A DNA stretch of 64,000 bases, from assembly GCA_021155855.1 (NCBI GenBank), contig JAJNAZ010000008.1:1-64000 (forward strand). Direction: 5' to 3'. The notes below the pieces were generated by a model. It saw nothing but the letters and a program-made list of their open reading frames with translations. It made no database searches and was not told the origin of the DNA. The stretch is from Solirubrobacterales bacterium. GTDB lineage: Bacteria; Actinomycetota; Thermoleophilia; Solirubrobacterales; 70-9. A program made the translations under genes and the position numbers. This document shows positions 16,453 to 25,023 of the stretch, in pieces (position 1 is the stretch's first letter; the number at the start of each line of letters is the position of its first letter).

Positions 16453-17379
16453 CTACCCGAACGTGAACGAGTACGCCTCGGCGCCGCGCTCTAGGAAGGC
16501 GATCTCCAGCGTCCGCTCGCGCACCTCGTCCAGCTGGCGCACCAGCTGGTACATGCGGCCCGCTCCCAACGTGCCATTGCCGTCCTCGTCGACGTCCACT
16601 CCGTGGGAAGCGCCGGGAGCCTCGCCGTCGACGAGCACGCGGAACGGAATCGCCGTTTCGGCGCCGCCCGACAGAACGGCATGCGCGTCGCGCGCGTGAA
16701 ACCGGAAGGCGATGCTGCCGCCGGCCTGGTCGAGCACGACGTTCTCTTGGCCGATCGTCCACTCGCCGCTGAGGGCCCAGTTGTTGACGCTCAGCTCATC
16801 CGGTGAGGCGGGCGACCCGCCACGCCCGTAGCCGAGATACGTCTCGGGGGTACTGAGGTCCTCCCAGTCGGCCTCGGCCTCTACGCCGACCCCTTCGGCG
16901 GAGACGAGCTCACGCTCGACGCCGAGCAGGCGCTGGATCGATCGCTCCAATTCCTCGTAACGCCCTTCGCCGAAGTGGTGGTCGCGGATGATGCCTTCCC
17001 CGTCGACGAAGTACAGCGCCGGCCAGTAGTGGTTGTCGAAGGCGGTCCAGACTGCGTAGTCGTTGTCGGCAGCGACCGGGTAGCCGATTCCTCGCTCCTT
17101 CGTCGCCGCGCGGACGAGTTCGATCTCGTGCTCGAACGAGAACTCCGGCGTGTGGACTCCGATGACGACAAGACCGTCGCCGTGGTAGGCCCGCGACCAG
17201 GCGCGGACGTACGGCTCTTGGCGCAACCAGTTGATGCAGGTCAGTGTCCAGAAGTTGACGAGGACGACCTGGTCGCGGAGCCCGTCGGGGCTGAGTGGCT
17301 CGGAGTTGAGCCACCCGGTCGCCCCACCGAGCGCGGGCATGTGCAGACGTTCGAACGGCCGGTGCAGACGGTCGAACAC
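16453..17379 (-). CDS. thioredoxin-like (TlpA/DipZ-type) protein
   Basis: 308 residues, GTG start six bases after the epoxide hydrolase stop. The N-terminal thioredoxin fold (about 15-160) has VLVNFWTLTCINWLRQEPY, GVHTPEFSFEHE and PALYFVDGEGIIRDHHFGEG; the C-terminal 150 residues form the beta-rich domain found in DipZ/NHL-type redoxins (ENVVLDQAGGSIAFRF). In DipZ relatives the redox motif is CINC; here it reads CINW, so the resolving cysteine is lost and a classic disulfide exchange is doubtful. No signal peptide. Coupled upstream to an epoxide hydrolase and downstream to a DUF2007 protein. Confidence 0.8.
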   Translation of the reverse strand: MFDRLHRPFERLHMPALGGATGWLNSEPLSPDGLRDQVVLVNFWTLTCINWLRQEPYVRAWSRAYHGDGLVVIGVHTPEFSFEHEIELVRAATKERGIGYPVAADNDYAVWTAFDNHYWPALYFVDGEGIIRDHHFGEGRYEELERSIQRLLGVERELVSAEGVGVEAEADWEDLSTPETYLGYGRGGSPASPDELSVNNWALSGEWTIGQENVVLDQAGGSIAFRFHARDAHAVLSGGAETAIPFRVLVDGEAPGASHGVDVDEDGNGTLGAGRMYQLVRQLDEVRERTLEIAFLERGAEAYSFTFG

Positions 17380-17385
17380 GGTCGC

Positions 17386-18596
17386 CTAGCGGAGCTTTCG
17401 CAACCCCGTGCGGACCTCTTGTGAGAAGAGTTGCGGCTGTTCCCACGCCGCGAAGTGCCCACCCTTGTCGACCTCGTTGTAGTGGATGAGATTTGGATAC
17501 GCCCGCTCCGTCCAGCTTCGCGGCGCCTCATATTGCTCGCCGGGAAAGACGCTCACGGCGACCGGAATTGAGACGCCCTTCGCGTTGAAAAAGCCACCTT
17601 GTATTCCCAATAGAGACGAGAAGCAGAGACCCCCGTGTTCGTCAGCCAATAGAGCGTGATGTTGTCGAGCAACTCGTCACGCGTCAGTTCCCCGTTCGCG
17701 CTCGTGGTCCGGTCCAGAGCCTCGACGACCGCTGCGGCCGGCTGGTCGTCGGCATCGTTGTGGTCGAGAAGCCAGGCGGCCAGCCCAACGGGTGAATCCG
17801 CGATCCCGTACAACGTCTGCGGGCGCGCGGCCATGTACCTGGCGTAGTCGACTTGTTTGAACGTTTTCTCCAGCTGCGCATACGCGCGTCGTTCCTCAGC
17901 TGAAAGGTCGGATGGCGGCGGGTCGCCGGCCTGGAGAGCCTCGTCGACGTCAGCCGGAACCGTGGCCGGCATGTTGGTGTGGATGGCGAGCAATCCGTCA
18001 GGTGCCTGCAAGCCCATCTGGTCCACGACGAAAGCACCCCAGTCGCCGCCTTGGGCGACGTAGCGGTCATATCCCAGCCTCCCCATGAGCTCTGCCCAGG
18101 CTCGGCCCATGCGCTCAGGACCCCAGCCGGTGCTCGTGGGCTTGCCGGAGAACCCGTAGCCGGGCATCGACGGAATCACCACATGGAAGCCGTCCGATGC
18201 GCTGGCGCCGTGCGCCGTGGGATCGGTCAGCCGATCAATGATCTTCAGCTGTTCGATGATCGAGCCGGGCCATCCGTGATTGACGATGAGCGGTAACGCG
18301 GCGTCATGTTGCGAACGAACGTGCATGAAATGAATGTCCAGCCCGTCGATCTTGGTGATGAACTGCGGTAGAGCGTTCAGCTTTGCCTCGCACTTGCGCC
18401 AGTCGTAGTCCGTGGCCCAGTACTTGGCGAGTTCCTGAGTCATCGCAAGCGGCACGCCCTGCGAATGATCTGGGACGGTTTCCTTCTCCGGCCAGCGCGT
18501 CGCCGCAATCCGGCGGCGGAGATCGGCAAGTTCGTCTTCCGGAAAGTCGACGTGGAACGGACGGATCTCGTTGGCTGTTCCGACAGTCGTGCTCAT
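17386..18596 (-). pseudogene. epoxide hydrolase 1 (single frameshift)
   Basis: An alpha/beta-hydrolase epoxide hydrolase of the N-terminal EHN type, starting [14 protein letters not shown] after an AGGAGA site. EHN domain about 12-115; HGWPG oxyanion segment about 107-111; nucleophile Asp185 in [11 protein letters not shown]-terminal catalytic His in [12 protein letters not shown]. The frame breaks near 17598: LYWEYK should be followed by GGFFNAKG, and restoring one lost G gives exactly 403 residues, the same length as its neighbour. It is otherwise intact, so this may be a sequence error. It would hydrolyse an epoxide to a diol in the cytoplasm. Confidence 0.8.
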
Positions 18597-18739
18597 GAGG
18601 ATCTCCTTTCGCGAGACCGGATGGCGCTCGGTATTGCGACGCGGCCCCGCGGCTCGGCGGGGCCCAGCGGCTCGGAGTTGAGCCACTCGGTCGCCCCGTC
18701 GAGCGACGGCATGTGGACACGTGTGCGACGTTCCAACAC
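18593..18739 (-). pseudogene. fossil 5' end of a second thioredoxin-like gene
   Basis: A 48-codon frame beginning with GTG five bases after the stop of epoxide hydrolase 2 reads [20 protein letters not shown], matching the start of the thioredoxin-like gene at 17379 (LHMPALGGATGWLNSEPLSP). It loses similarity after about 30 codons and runs into the start of epoxide hydrolase 1 with an ATGA overlap. It is the remnant of a tandem duplication of an epoxide hydrolase + thioredoxin-like module. Confidence 0.75.
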
Positions 18740-18744
18740 GCTGT

Positions 18745-19956
18745 CTAGCGCAGCGGCCGGAACGCCGACCGAACCTCGTCGGTGAACACGTCGGGCTCCT
18801 CCCAGGCCGCGAAGTGGCCGCCCTTGTCGGCCTCGTTGAAGTAGGCGAGGTCGGGGTAGACGGCCTCGACCCAGCTCCGGGGCGACGCCCAGATCTCGCC
18901 GGGGAACGTGGTGAAGCCGACCGGCACCGTGACCGCCGGAGGAGGCTGACCGCTCGCAAGCGATGCGGCCAGCGCTCGTGCGTCCTCCCAGTACGACCGG
19001 GCCGCCGACGCTGCGGTGCCGGTCAGCCAGTACAGCGTGATGTTGTCGACGATCGACTCCTGTGTCAGGTTGCCCGTGGGCTTTCCGTCGACGAAGGCGC
19101 CGGCGATCTTGTAGTAGCTGTCCGTGTCGTGATCGAGCAGCCAGGCCGCGAGGGCGACCGGTGAATCGAGCAGGGAGTAGCCGATCGTCTGCGGCCGGGT
19201 TGCCATCTCAAGGAAGTAGCCGAAGCCGTCTTCCCTGAACGTCGCGACCGCCGCGGCCGCTGCGCGTTCCTGTTCGGATTCCTTGGGCAGGTGATCGCCG
19301 ATCGCGAGCACCGCCGTGAGCAGGTTCAGGTGGTAGCCGACCAAACCCTCGACACCCTGGCGACCCATCAGGTCCGTGACGAGGGCACCCACGTCGCCGC
19401 CCTGGGCGACGTAGCTGGTGTAGCCGAGGCGGTGCATCAGCTCCGCCCAAGCCCGTCCAGTCCGGGCGGCGTCCCAACCGAGCTCGGGCGGCTCACTGGA
19501 GAACCCGTAACCGGGCAACGAAGGCAGCACCAGGTGGAACGCGTCCCCCGCGCTGCCGCCGTGCGCGGTCGGGTCCGTGAGCGGGCCGATCGTATCCAGC
19601 AGCTCGACGACCGAGCCGGGCCAGCCGTGCGTCATGATCAGTGGCAGCGCGTCCTCGTGCGGTGACTGCACGTGGATGAAGTGGATATCGACGCCGTCGA
19701 TCTCGGTCTTGAACTGAGGCAGCGCGTTCAGCCTGGCCTCGCACTCGCGCCAGTCGTACTCGTTCGCCCAATAGTCGGCCAGGGCCTTTGTCGTAGCCAG
19801 TTGCACGCCCTGCGACCGATCGTCGACGAGCTCCCTTGAGGGCCAGCGCGTCGCGGCGATGCGGTGACGGAGGTCGTCCAAATCCTCTTTCGGAACCTCA
19901 ACCTGGAAGGGACGGATCTCTGTGGCCTCCGCTGCCGTTCCGGTGGTGGTTCGCAT
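18745..19956 (-). CDS. epoxide hydrolase 2 (EHN family)
   Basis: 403 residues from [17 protein letters not shown], which follows TTAGGAGC; the longer upstream frame is unconserved. Same architecture as its neighbour: EHN domain about 14-115, HGWPG at 110-114, nucleophile Asp188 in [10 protein letters not shown] (Val in place of the usual Trp), acid and His in the C-terminal part ([13 protein letters not shown]). It adds water to an epoxide through an alkyl-enzyme ester. Paralog of the gene at 17386-18596, roughly half identical by eye. Confidence 0.9.
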   Translation of the reverse strand: MRTTTGTAAEATEIRPFQVEVPKEDLDDLRHRIAATRWPSRELVDDRSQGVQLATTKALADYWANEYDWRECEARLNALPQFKTEIDGVDIHFIHVQSPHEDALPLIMTHGWPGSVVELLDTIGPLTDPTAHGGSAGDAFHLVLPSLPGYGFSSEPPELGWDAARTGRAWAELMHRLGYTSYVAQGGDVGALVTDLMGRQGVEGLVGYHLNLLTAVLAIGDHLPKESEQERAAAAAVATFREDGFGYFLEMATRPQTIGYSLLDSPVALAAWLLDHDTDSYYKIAGAFVDGKPTGNLTQESIVDNITLYWLTGTAASAARSYWEDARALAASLASGQPPPAVTVPVGFTTFPGEIWASPRSWVEAVYPDLAYFNEADKGGHFAAWEEPDVFTDEVRSAFRPLR

Positions 19957-20149
19957 GTCGCTCCTAACTCTGGGTGGTGATGGCGCAGACCGTGTGAGGT
20001 CGGCACGCCCATTCACCAGCCGAGGGTCGGGGCCGGAACGATTCGCTCGCCGAGGTTTGAGGCGAAGCGCATGGCCACCATACACCCGGACGCACGAGGC
20101 CCTCGGCGGGCGCTGGCCAGAGTTAGACTCGGGACTGACTGGACCGTCG

Positions 20150-20743
20150 ATGAGCTATCGCGAGACCGACCATCTCCGGGTGCTGATCGCCAACGAGAGC
20201 AAGGATCGGCTGGCGCTCGTTGCGCCGATGGTCGCGAACCTCGGGCATGCGGTGATCGCACGCGAGATCGACGTTGCGCACGCCGGAGTCGTGACCGCCA
20301 GGGAGCAACCTGATGTGGCCCTCGTCGGCCTCGGCAAGAGCTCGGAGCATGCCCTCGCCTTGATCGACAAGATCGTGCAGGAGGCCGCGTGCCCGGTGAT
20401 CCTCCTCATCCATGCGCCCGATCCCGCCTTCGTCAAGGAGGCATCGAAGCGCGGCATCTTTGCCTGCATCACCGACGTCGAGGTCGACGATTGGCAGAGC
20501 GCGATCGACATCGTGCTTCGCCGGTTCACCGAGTACCACGACCTCGAGGGTGCGTTCGGCCGCCGCGCGGTCATCGAGCGAGCCAAGGGCGTCCTGATGG
20601 AGCGTCATTCGGTCGATGATGCTGACGCCTTCGAGATGCTGCGCGACCAATCGCGCCGCGCGAACACCAAGCTCGCCGACGTTGCGGCCGCCGTCGTCGA
20701 CGGCCATCGGCTGCTGCCGAAGCAGCCGGACATCACGTCCTGA
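20150..20743 (+). CDS. ANTAR-domain regulator with degenerate receiver
   Basis: 197 residues from MSYRETDHLRVLIANES. The N-terminal 120 residues have response-regulator receiver topology, but where the phospho-acceptor Asp is expected the sequence is DVALVGLGKSSEHAL, with Gly in place of Asp. Residues about 135-190 form an ANTAR RNA-binding domain: RRAVIERAKGVLMERHSVDD, DAFEMLRDQSRRAN and KLADVAAAVVDG. ANTAR proteins act as antiterminators by binding dual-hexaloop hairpins in leader RNAs. With the acceptor Asp missing, control by a histidine kinase is unlikely; a ligand or partner could replace it. No target hairpin was found next to the gene. Confidence 0.85.
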   Translation: MSYRETDHLRVLIANESKDRLALVAPMVANLGHAVIAREIDVAHAGVVTAREQPDVALVGLGKSSEHALALIDKIVQEAACPVILLIHAPDPAFVKEASKRGIFACITDVEVDDWQSAIDIVLRRFTEYHDLEGAFGRRAVIERAKGVLMERHSVDDADAFEMLRDQSRRANTKLADVAAAVVDGHRLLPKQPDITS

Positions 20744-21036
20744 CCCGGTTACTCGTCTCTTGGCGTGACGCGGACGATCGGCACCACCTCTCCCCGTCGC
20801 AGCCTCAGCATGCACGGGCGCTCGGGACCGCCGCCGAGGTGATGTCGCTTCCGCTTCCGCTTCCGCGTGAGAGGGGGCGGACACGCCGCCTTCAGGCCGA
20901 GGTTGGCCGCTCCCGCTCAGGACGACGAGGGGGAGCGAGTTCAGCGGAACGATTCGAGCCTCCAGGACCACCCACGCACGCGCCGCCGGGCAGCTGTCTC
21001 GCGCTCGGCGAGCAGGGCGCTCGCGTGTCGGCCAGC
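20744..21036. other. intergenic interval
   Basis: Just under 300 bases between convergent genes with no gene-like frame. It holds a short run of GCTTCC hexamers (about 20847-20870). Nothing else is visible. Confidence 0.5.
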
Positions 21037-21582
21037 TCACCGACCGCGGCCGGCCACCGCGCGCAGCCTGGCACGACCCTCGGCCAATGAGCGATTTACC
21101 TTGGTGTAGGTCCACCCGCAGGCGATGCAGATCTCGGCGTACGAGTAGCCCTGGGCCTGGAGCACGATCGCGAGCCGCTGATGCGGCTTGAGCACGGCAA
21201 GCGCCGCTCTGGCCTCGACCAAGCGCTCGTCACGCTGGACGCGCTCGGCGGGGCCCGGCAAATCGCAGGGAGTAGTCTCGAGCGCATCCGGGAGCGTGCC
21301 GCCGTCGAACTCGCGGCGGGGGGAAGCCAGCAACCGCTCCCGGGAGCGCCGCACCGCCATCGCCTCGCGCTTGGTGACGACGGTCATCCAGGCGATCAGA
21401 CGATCCGGGCCCAGCGGCGGAGCCTTGGTCAGCAGGATCTCCAGCGCCCGCTGGAGCGCGTCGTCGGCATCGGCGGGGCAGATCGAGAGCCGCTGCGCGA
21501 TCTGCCGAAGCCTGCGCTCGTGGGCGGCGAGCAGCGCGATCGCGGCGTTCGCCCGGTCGGGTTCGGCGGCTGCACGGTCCAC
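21037..21582 (-). CDS. ECF-type sigma factor
   Basis: 181 residues, GTG start. Region 2: [20 protein letters not shown] and [18 protein letters not shown]; region 4: [20 protein letters not shown] and [20 protein letters not shown], a helix-turn-helix for -35 contact. An 80-residue linker joins them. The conserved region-2 DDALQ version of the core-binding helix is kept. No anti-sigma gene is adjacent; the upstream neighbour is a divergent sugar-nucleotide enzyme 59 bases away, which may be a target or share its control region. Confidence 0.8.
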   Translation of the reverse strand: MDRAAAEPDRANAAIALLAAHERRLRQIAQRLSICPADADDALQRALEILLTKAPPLGPDRLIAWMTVVTKREAMAVRRSRERLLASPRREFDGGTLPDALETTPCDLPGPAERVQRDERLVEARAALAVLKPHQRLAIVLQAQGYSYAEICIACGWTYTKVNRSLAEGRARLRAVAGRGR

Positions 21583-21641
21583 GTCAGCTTCAATCCCGCC
21601 CCTCCCCCGGGTGCCCCGTTCGCCGCTATCCTCGCCCGGCG

Positions 21642-22589
21642 ATGGCGACCTGCATCGTCACCGGCGGCGCCGGCTTTCTGGGCTCGCACATGTGCGACCA
21701 CCTGCTCTCCGCGGGCCAGCGGGTGATCTGCTTCGACAACCTCGACACCGGCTCGCTGCAGAACATCGAGCACATCCGCTCGGCCGACTTTCGCTTCATC
21801 CAGCACGACCTCACCGAGCCGCTGTTCATCGACGAGCCGGTCGACTTCGTCTATCACCTCGCGTCCCCGGCGAGCCCGATCGATTATCTGCGCCTGCCGC
21901 TGCACACGCTCAAGGTCGGCTCCTACGGCACCCATCACATGCTCGGGCTGGCGAAGCAAAAACGGGCCCGCTTCGTCCTGGCCTCGACCTCCGAGGTCTA
22001 CGGCGACCCCCAGGTGCACCCCCAGCCCGAGAGCTACTGGGGCCACGTCAACCCGATCGGCCCGCGCGGGGTCTATGACGAGGCAAAGCGCTACGCCGAG
22101 GCGCTGACGATGGCCTATCACCGCCAGCAGGGCGTCGACACCGCGATCGTGCGCACTTTCAACACCTACGGAGCCAGAATGCGTCCCCACGACGGGCGCG
22201 CGATCCCCACCTTCCTCCGCCAGGCGCTGCAGGAGAAGCCGCTGACCGTGTTCGGCGACGGCACCCAGACACGCAGCTTCTGCTACGTCGACGACCAGAT
22301 CCGCGGCTACGTTGCGATGGCCGAATCGGACGTGCACGAGCCAATCAACATCGGCAACCCGATCGAGTTCACCCTGCTCGAGCTCGCCGAGACCGTGATC
22401 GAGGTGACCGAGTCGCGCTCGGAGATAGTCTTCGAGGCGCTGCCCACCGACGACCCCCAGGTGCGCCAGCCCGACATCACCCGCGCCAAGCAGCTGCTCG
22501 GCTGGGAGCCCGAGGTCGAGCTGCGCGCCGGGCTTCAGACGACGATCGAGCAGGCCGGCGTCGAGCGGCTCGTCGGCATGGGCGATTAG
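21642..22589 (+). CDS. UDP-glucuronate decarboxylase-like SDR
   Basis: 315 residues of the extended short-chain dehydrogenase family. NAD-binding [16 protein letters not shown] at the N-terminus; catalytic YDEAKR (Tyr/Lys) at about residue 144; [21 protein letters not shown] and the UXS-type segments [12 protein letters not shown] and [12 protein letters not shown]. These features match UDP-xylose synthase (UDP-GlcA to UDP-Xyl plus CO2) better than 4-epimerases, but dTDP-glucose dehydratase relatives are close. First gene of a likely three-gene glycan operon, coupled directly to the next glycosyltransferase. Confidence 0.85.
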   Translation: MATCIVTGGAGFLGSHMCDHLLSAGQRVICFDNLDTGSLQNIEHIRSADFRFIQHDLTEPLFIDEPVDFVYHLASPASPIDYLRLPLHTLKVGSYGTHHMLGLAKQKRARFVLASTSEVYGDPQVHPQPESYWGHVNPIGPRGVYDEAKRYAEALTMAYHRQQGVDTAIVRTFNTYGARMRPHDGRAIPTFLRQALQEKPLTVFGDGTQTRSFCYVDDQIRGYVAMAESDVHEPINIGNPIEFTLLELAETVIEVTESRSEIVFEALPTDDPQVRQPDITRAKQLLGWEPEVELRAGLQTTIEQAGVERLVGMGD

Positions 22590-23766
22590 CGCGCTGCGGA
22601 TCGCCCACCTGACCGCGACCTTTCCGCCCTACCCGGGCGGGGCCGGCAACACCGCGTACCGCTTCGCACGCGAGCAGGCGGCCAGCGGTGACCTGGTCGA
22701 GGTGTTCACCGCCCCGGCGCCAGGCGAGGCGCCCGACCCGGGCGGCGTGATCGTGCACCGGATCGAGCCCGTGCTCTCGATCGGCAACGCGCCGCTGATC
22801 CCACGCCTGGCCCGGATCGAGGGCTTCGACGTCGTCCACCTGCATTATCCGTTCATTTTCGGCTCCGAGGTCACCCTGCTCGGCCGGCTGCGGGCGCGGC
22901 GCCGCTCGCAGGCGCTGCTGATCCACTACAAGAACCGGCTCGTCGGCGAGCGCGGGCGCCGGGCGCCGTTCGCCGCCTACGAGCACACCGTCGCGCCGCT
23001 ACTCGTCGGCGCCGCCGATCGCGTCTGCGTGCTCTCCGCCGACCACGCGCGGTCGGTGCCATATTTGCGCCGGACGTCGGAGCGCGACCCGGAGAAGCTG
23101 GTCGAGATGCCGAACGGGGTCGACGCCGGCCTGTTCACGCCCGAGGGAGGCGACGACGGGCTCCGGGAGCGGCTCGGGATCGGAGCCGAGGCGATCGTCG
23201 TCGCCTTCGTCGCCACCCTCGATCGCGCCCACCACTTCAAGCGCCTCGACATCGCGATCGACGGCCTCGTCCGGCTGGGCGACGAGCGCCTGCATCTGGT
23301 CGTCGCCGGAGACGGCGAGCTGCTCGACGGCTTCCGGGCCCGAGCCGCGGGCGCCGGCGTCGGCGAGCGGGTCCATTTCCTCGGCGGCGTGGCGCACGCG
23401 GAGCTCCCGGCGGTGCTGCGCGCCGCCGACCTCTTCCTGCTCACCACCGAGCCGCCGGAGTCGTTCGGGATCGTGCTGATCGAGGCGATGGCGTGCGGGC
23501 TTCCGGCAATCGCGACCGACTACCCCGGTGTGCGGGCGGTGATCGACGAGGGCGAGAACGGGCTCCTCGTCCCCCGCGGCGATCCCGACGCGGTCGCGGG
23601 CGCCCTGCGCGAATTGGTGGACGCGGGCGCCGCGCGCCGGCGGGCACTCGGCGAGGCCGGCCGGCGCAAGGCGGTCGCCGAGTGGAGCTGGCCGCGGTTG
23701 GTCGAGCGCATGGGCACGGCATACGAGGAGGCGATCGCGGCGCGGCGCCGCAAGGAAGGTCGATGA
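22585..23766 (+). CDS. GT4-type glycosyltransferase with non-canonical start
   Basis: About 393 residues of a GT-B fold glycosyltransferase. The conserved N-terminus [17 protein letters not shown] begins before any ATG, GTG or TTG in the frame; the only starts available between the last in-frame stop and this segment are ATT at 22585, overlapping the upstream TAG (ATTAG), or CTG at 22594. Coupled initiation at ATT is proposed. Family 4 marks: [11 protein letters not shown] (domain junction), [38 protein letters not shown] with the sugar-nucleotide-binding E-x7-E motif. Donor and acceptor unknown. Confidence 0.8.
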   Translation: MSALRIAHLTATFPPYPGGAGNTAYRFAREQAASGDLVEVFTAPAPGEAPDPGGVIVHRIEPVLSIGNAPLIPRLARIEGFDVVHLHYPFIFGSEVTLLGRLRARRRSQALLIHYKNRLVGERGRRAPFAAYEHTVAPLLVGAADRVCVLSADHARSVPYLRRTSERDPEKLVEMPNGVDAGLFTPEGGDDGLRERLGIGAEAIVVAFVATLDRAHHFKRLDIAIDGLVRLGDERLHLVVAGDGELLDGFRARAAGAGVGERVHFLGGVAHAELPAVLRAADLFLLTTEPPESFGIVLIEAMACGLPAIATDYPGVRAVIDEGENGLLVPRGDPDAVAGALRELVDAGAARRRALGEAGRRKAVAEWSWPRLVERMGTAYEEAIAARRRKEGR

Positions 23767-25013
23767 GCCGCTCGATCCTGCTGATCGCCTACTTCTACCC
23801 GCCGTGCCGCGACACGGGGGCGCTGCGCCCGGCCTCGATGGCGAGGTGGCTGCGGCGGTTCGGCCACGAGGTCACGGTGCTGACCACGTCCGCCTATGGA
23901 CCGTCCCCGGAGGCCGAAGTCGTACAGTCGGCCGACGCGCAGCTCTGGCGCGCCCGCATGCGCGGCGAGGAGCGGATCGACGCGCTCTTCGACGCCGACA
24001 CCTACGCCGGTCGCGCGCATCCGCTCAGCAGGCTCGTCGTGCCGGAGGCGCTGGCGCTGGCCTGGGCGCCGTTCGCCCGCCGCCGCGCCCTCGGCCTCGT
24101 CCGCCGAGGCAGTTTCGACTGCGTGATCACGACTTCGCCGCCAGAGTCGGCGCATGCGATAGGGCTCGCCCTGCAGCGGCGCGGGCTTCCCTGGGTAGCC
24201 GACGTGCGCGACGCGTGGACGTTCGAGCCGCTTCGACCAGAGTTCCCGACCGCCGCCCAGCGGCGGCTCGACGAGCGGCTCGAGCGTCGCTGGCTGGGTC
24301 GCGCCGACGTGGTCGTCTGCGTCTCGAAGCCCGCCGCGGAGGATCTGCGTCGGCGGCGAATCGCCGCGCCGCTGCTCGTTCCCAACGGCTGGGACCCCGA
24401 GCCGGCGAGCGCGCCCGTCGCCGATCCGACCGGCCTGCTCGACCCGGAGCGCGTCTCGCTCGTCTACACCGGGCGCTTCGGCAGCTATGGTCGCGACCCC
24501 CGCCCCCTGATCGAGGCGCTCGGGCGGCTCGCCCGCGAGCAGCCCGAGGCGGCGGCGAGGCTCGAGCTCGTCGTCGCCGGACCGCTGACCGATACCGAGG
24601 CCGCACTGGTATCGACCGACGTCGCCCCCGCGCGAATCGTCGCCGCGGGCAGCCTCGAGCGCGATCGCGCGCTCGGCCTCCAGCGCGAGGCCGACACGCT
24701 GCTGCTGCTCGCCCAGCCGGCCCGGTCGCAGCTGCTCAACATCAAGCTGTTCGAGTACCTGGCCGCGGGACGGCCGGTGCTCGCGCTCGCCGCCGGTACC
24801 GAGGCCGGGCGCGTGGTAGAGGAAATCGGCGGCGAGACGGTGCGCGCCGACGACCCGGGCGCGATCGCGGCGGCGCTTGCGCGGCTGGCGCGGGGTGGGC
24901 TGCCGGCTCCCGCACCCGAGGCAGTCGCCCGGTACACCTACCCGGCCCCCGCCGAGCGCATGGCGGAGGCGGTCGAGGCGGCGATCGCCCGGCGCCCCCG
25001 CGGCGCCACCTAG
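23763..25013 (+). CDS. GT-B glycosyltransferase
   Basis: 416 residues, ATG overlapping the previous stop (ATGA). The N-terminal domain opens ILLIAYFYPPCRDTGALRP, the usual entry of WbuB-like family 4 enzymes; mid-protein WVADVRDAWTFEPLRP and VCVSKPAAEDLRRR; the C-terminal nucleotide-sugar domain has LVYTGRFGSYGRDPRPLIEA and LLNIKLFEYLAAGRPVLAL. Together with the two genes before it, it likely builds a surface polysaccharide or glycolipid. Cytoplasmic face of the membrane. Confidence 0.85.
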   Translation: MSRSILLIAYFYPPCRDTGALRPASMARWLRRFGHEVTVLTTSAYGPSPEAEVVQSADAQLWRARMRGEERIDALFDADTYAGRAHPLSRLVVPEALALAWAPFARRRALGLVRRGSFDCVITTSPPESAHAIGLALQRRGLPWVADVRDAWTFEPLRPEFPTAAQRRLDERLERRWLGRADVVVCVSKPAAEDLRRRRIAAPLLVPNGWDPEPASAPVADPTGLLDPERVSLVYTGRFGSYGRDPRPLIEALGRLAREQPEAAARLELVVAGPLTDTEAALVSTDVAPARIVAAGSLERDRALGLQREADTLLLLAQPARSQLLNIKLFEYLAAGRPVLALAAGTEAGRVVEEIGGETVRADDPGAIAAALARLARGGLPAPAPEAVARYTYPAPAERMAEAVEAAIARRPRGAT

Positions 25014-25023
25014 ACTTCCGCCC

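Noticed and set aside
20847-20870. GCTTCC hexamer run as a regulatory repeat
   Set aside because: Only about three units in a non-coding stretch; most simply chance.
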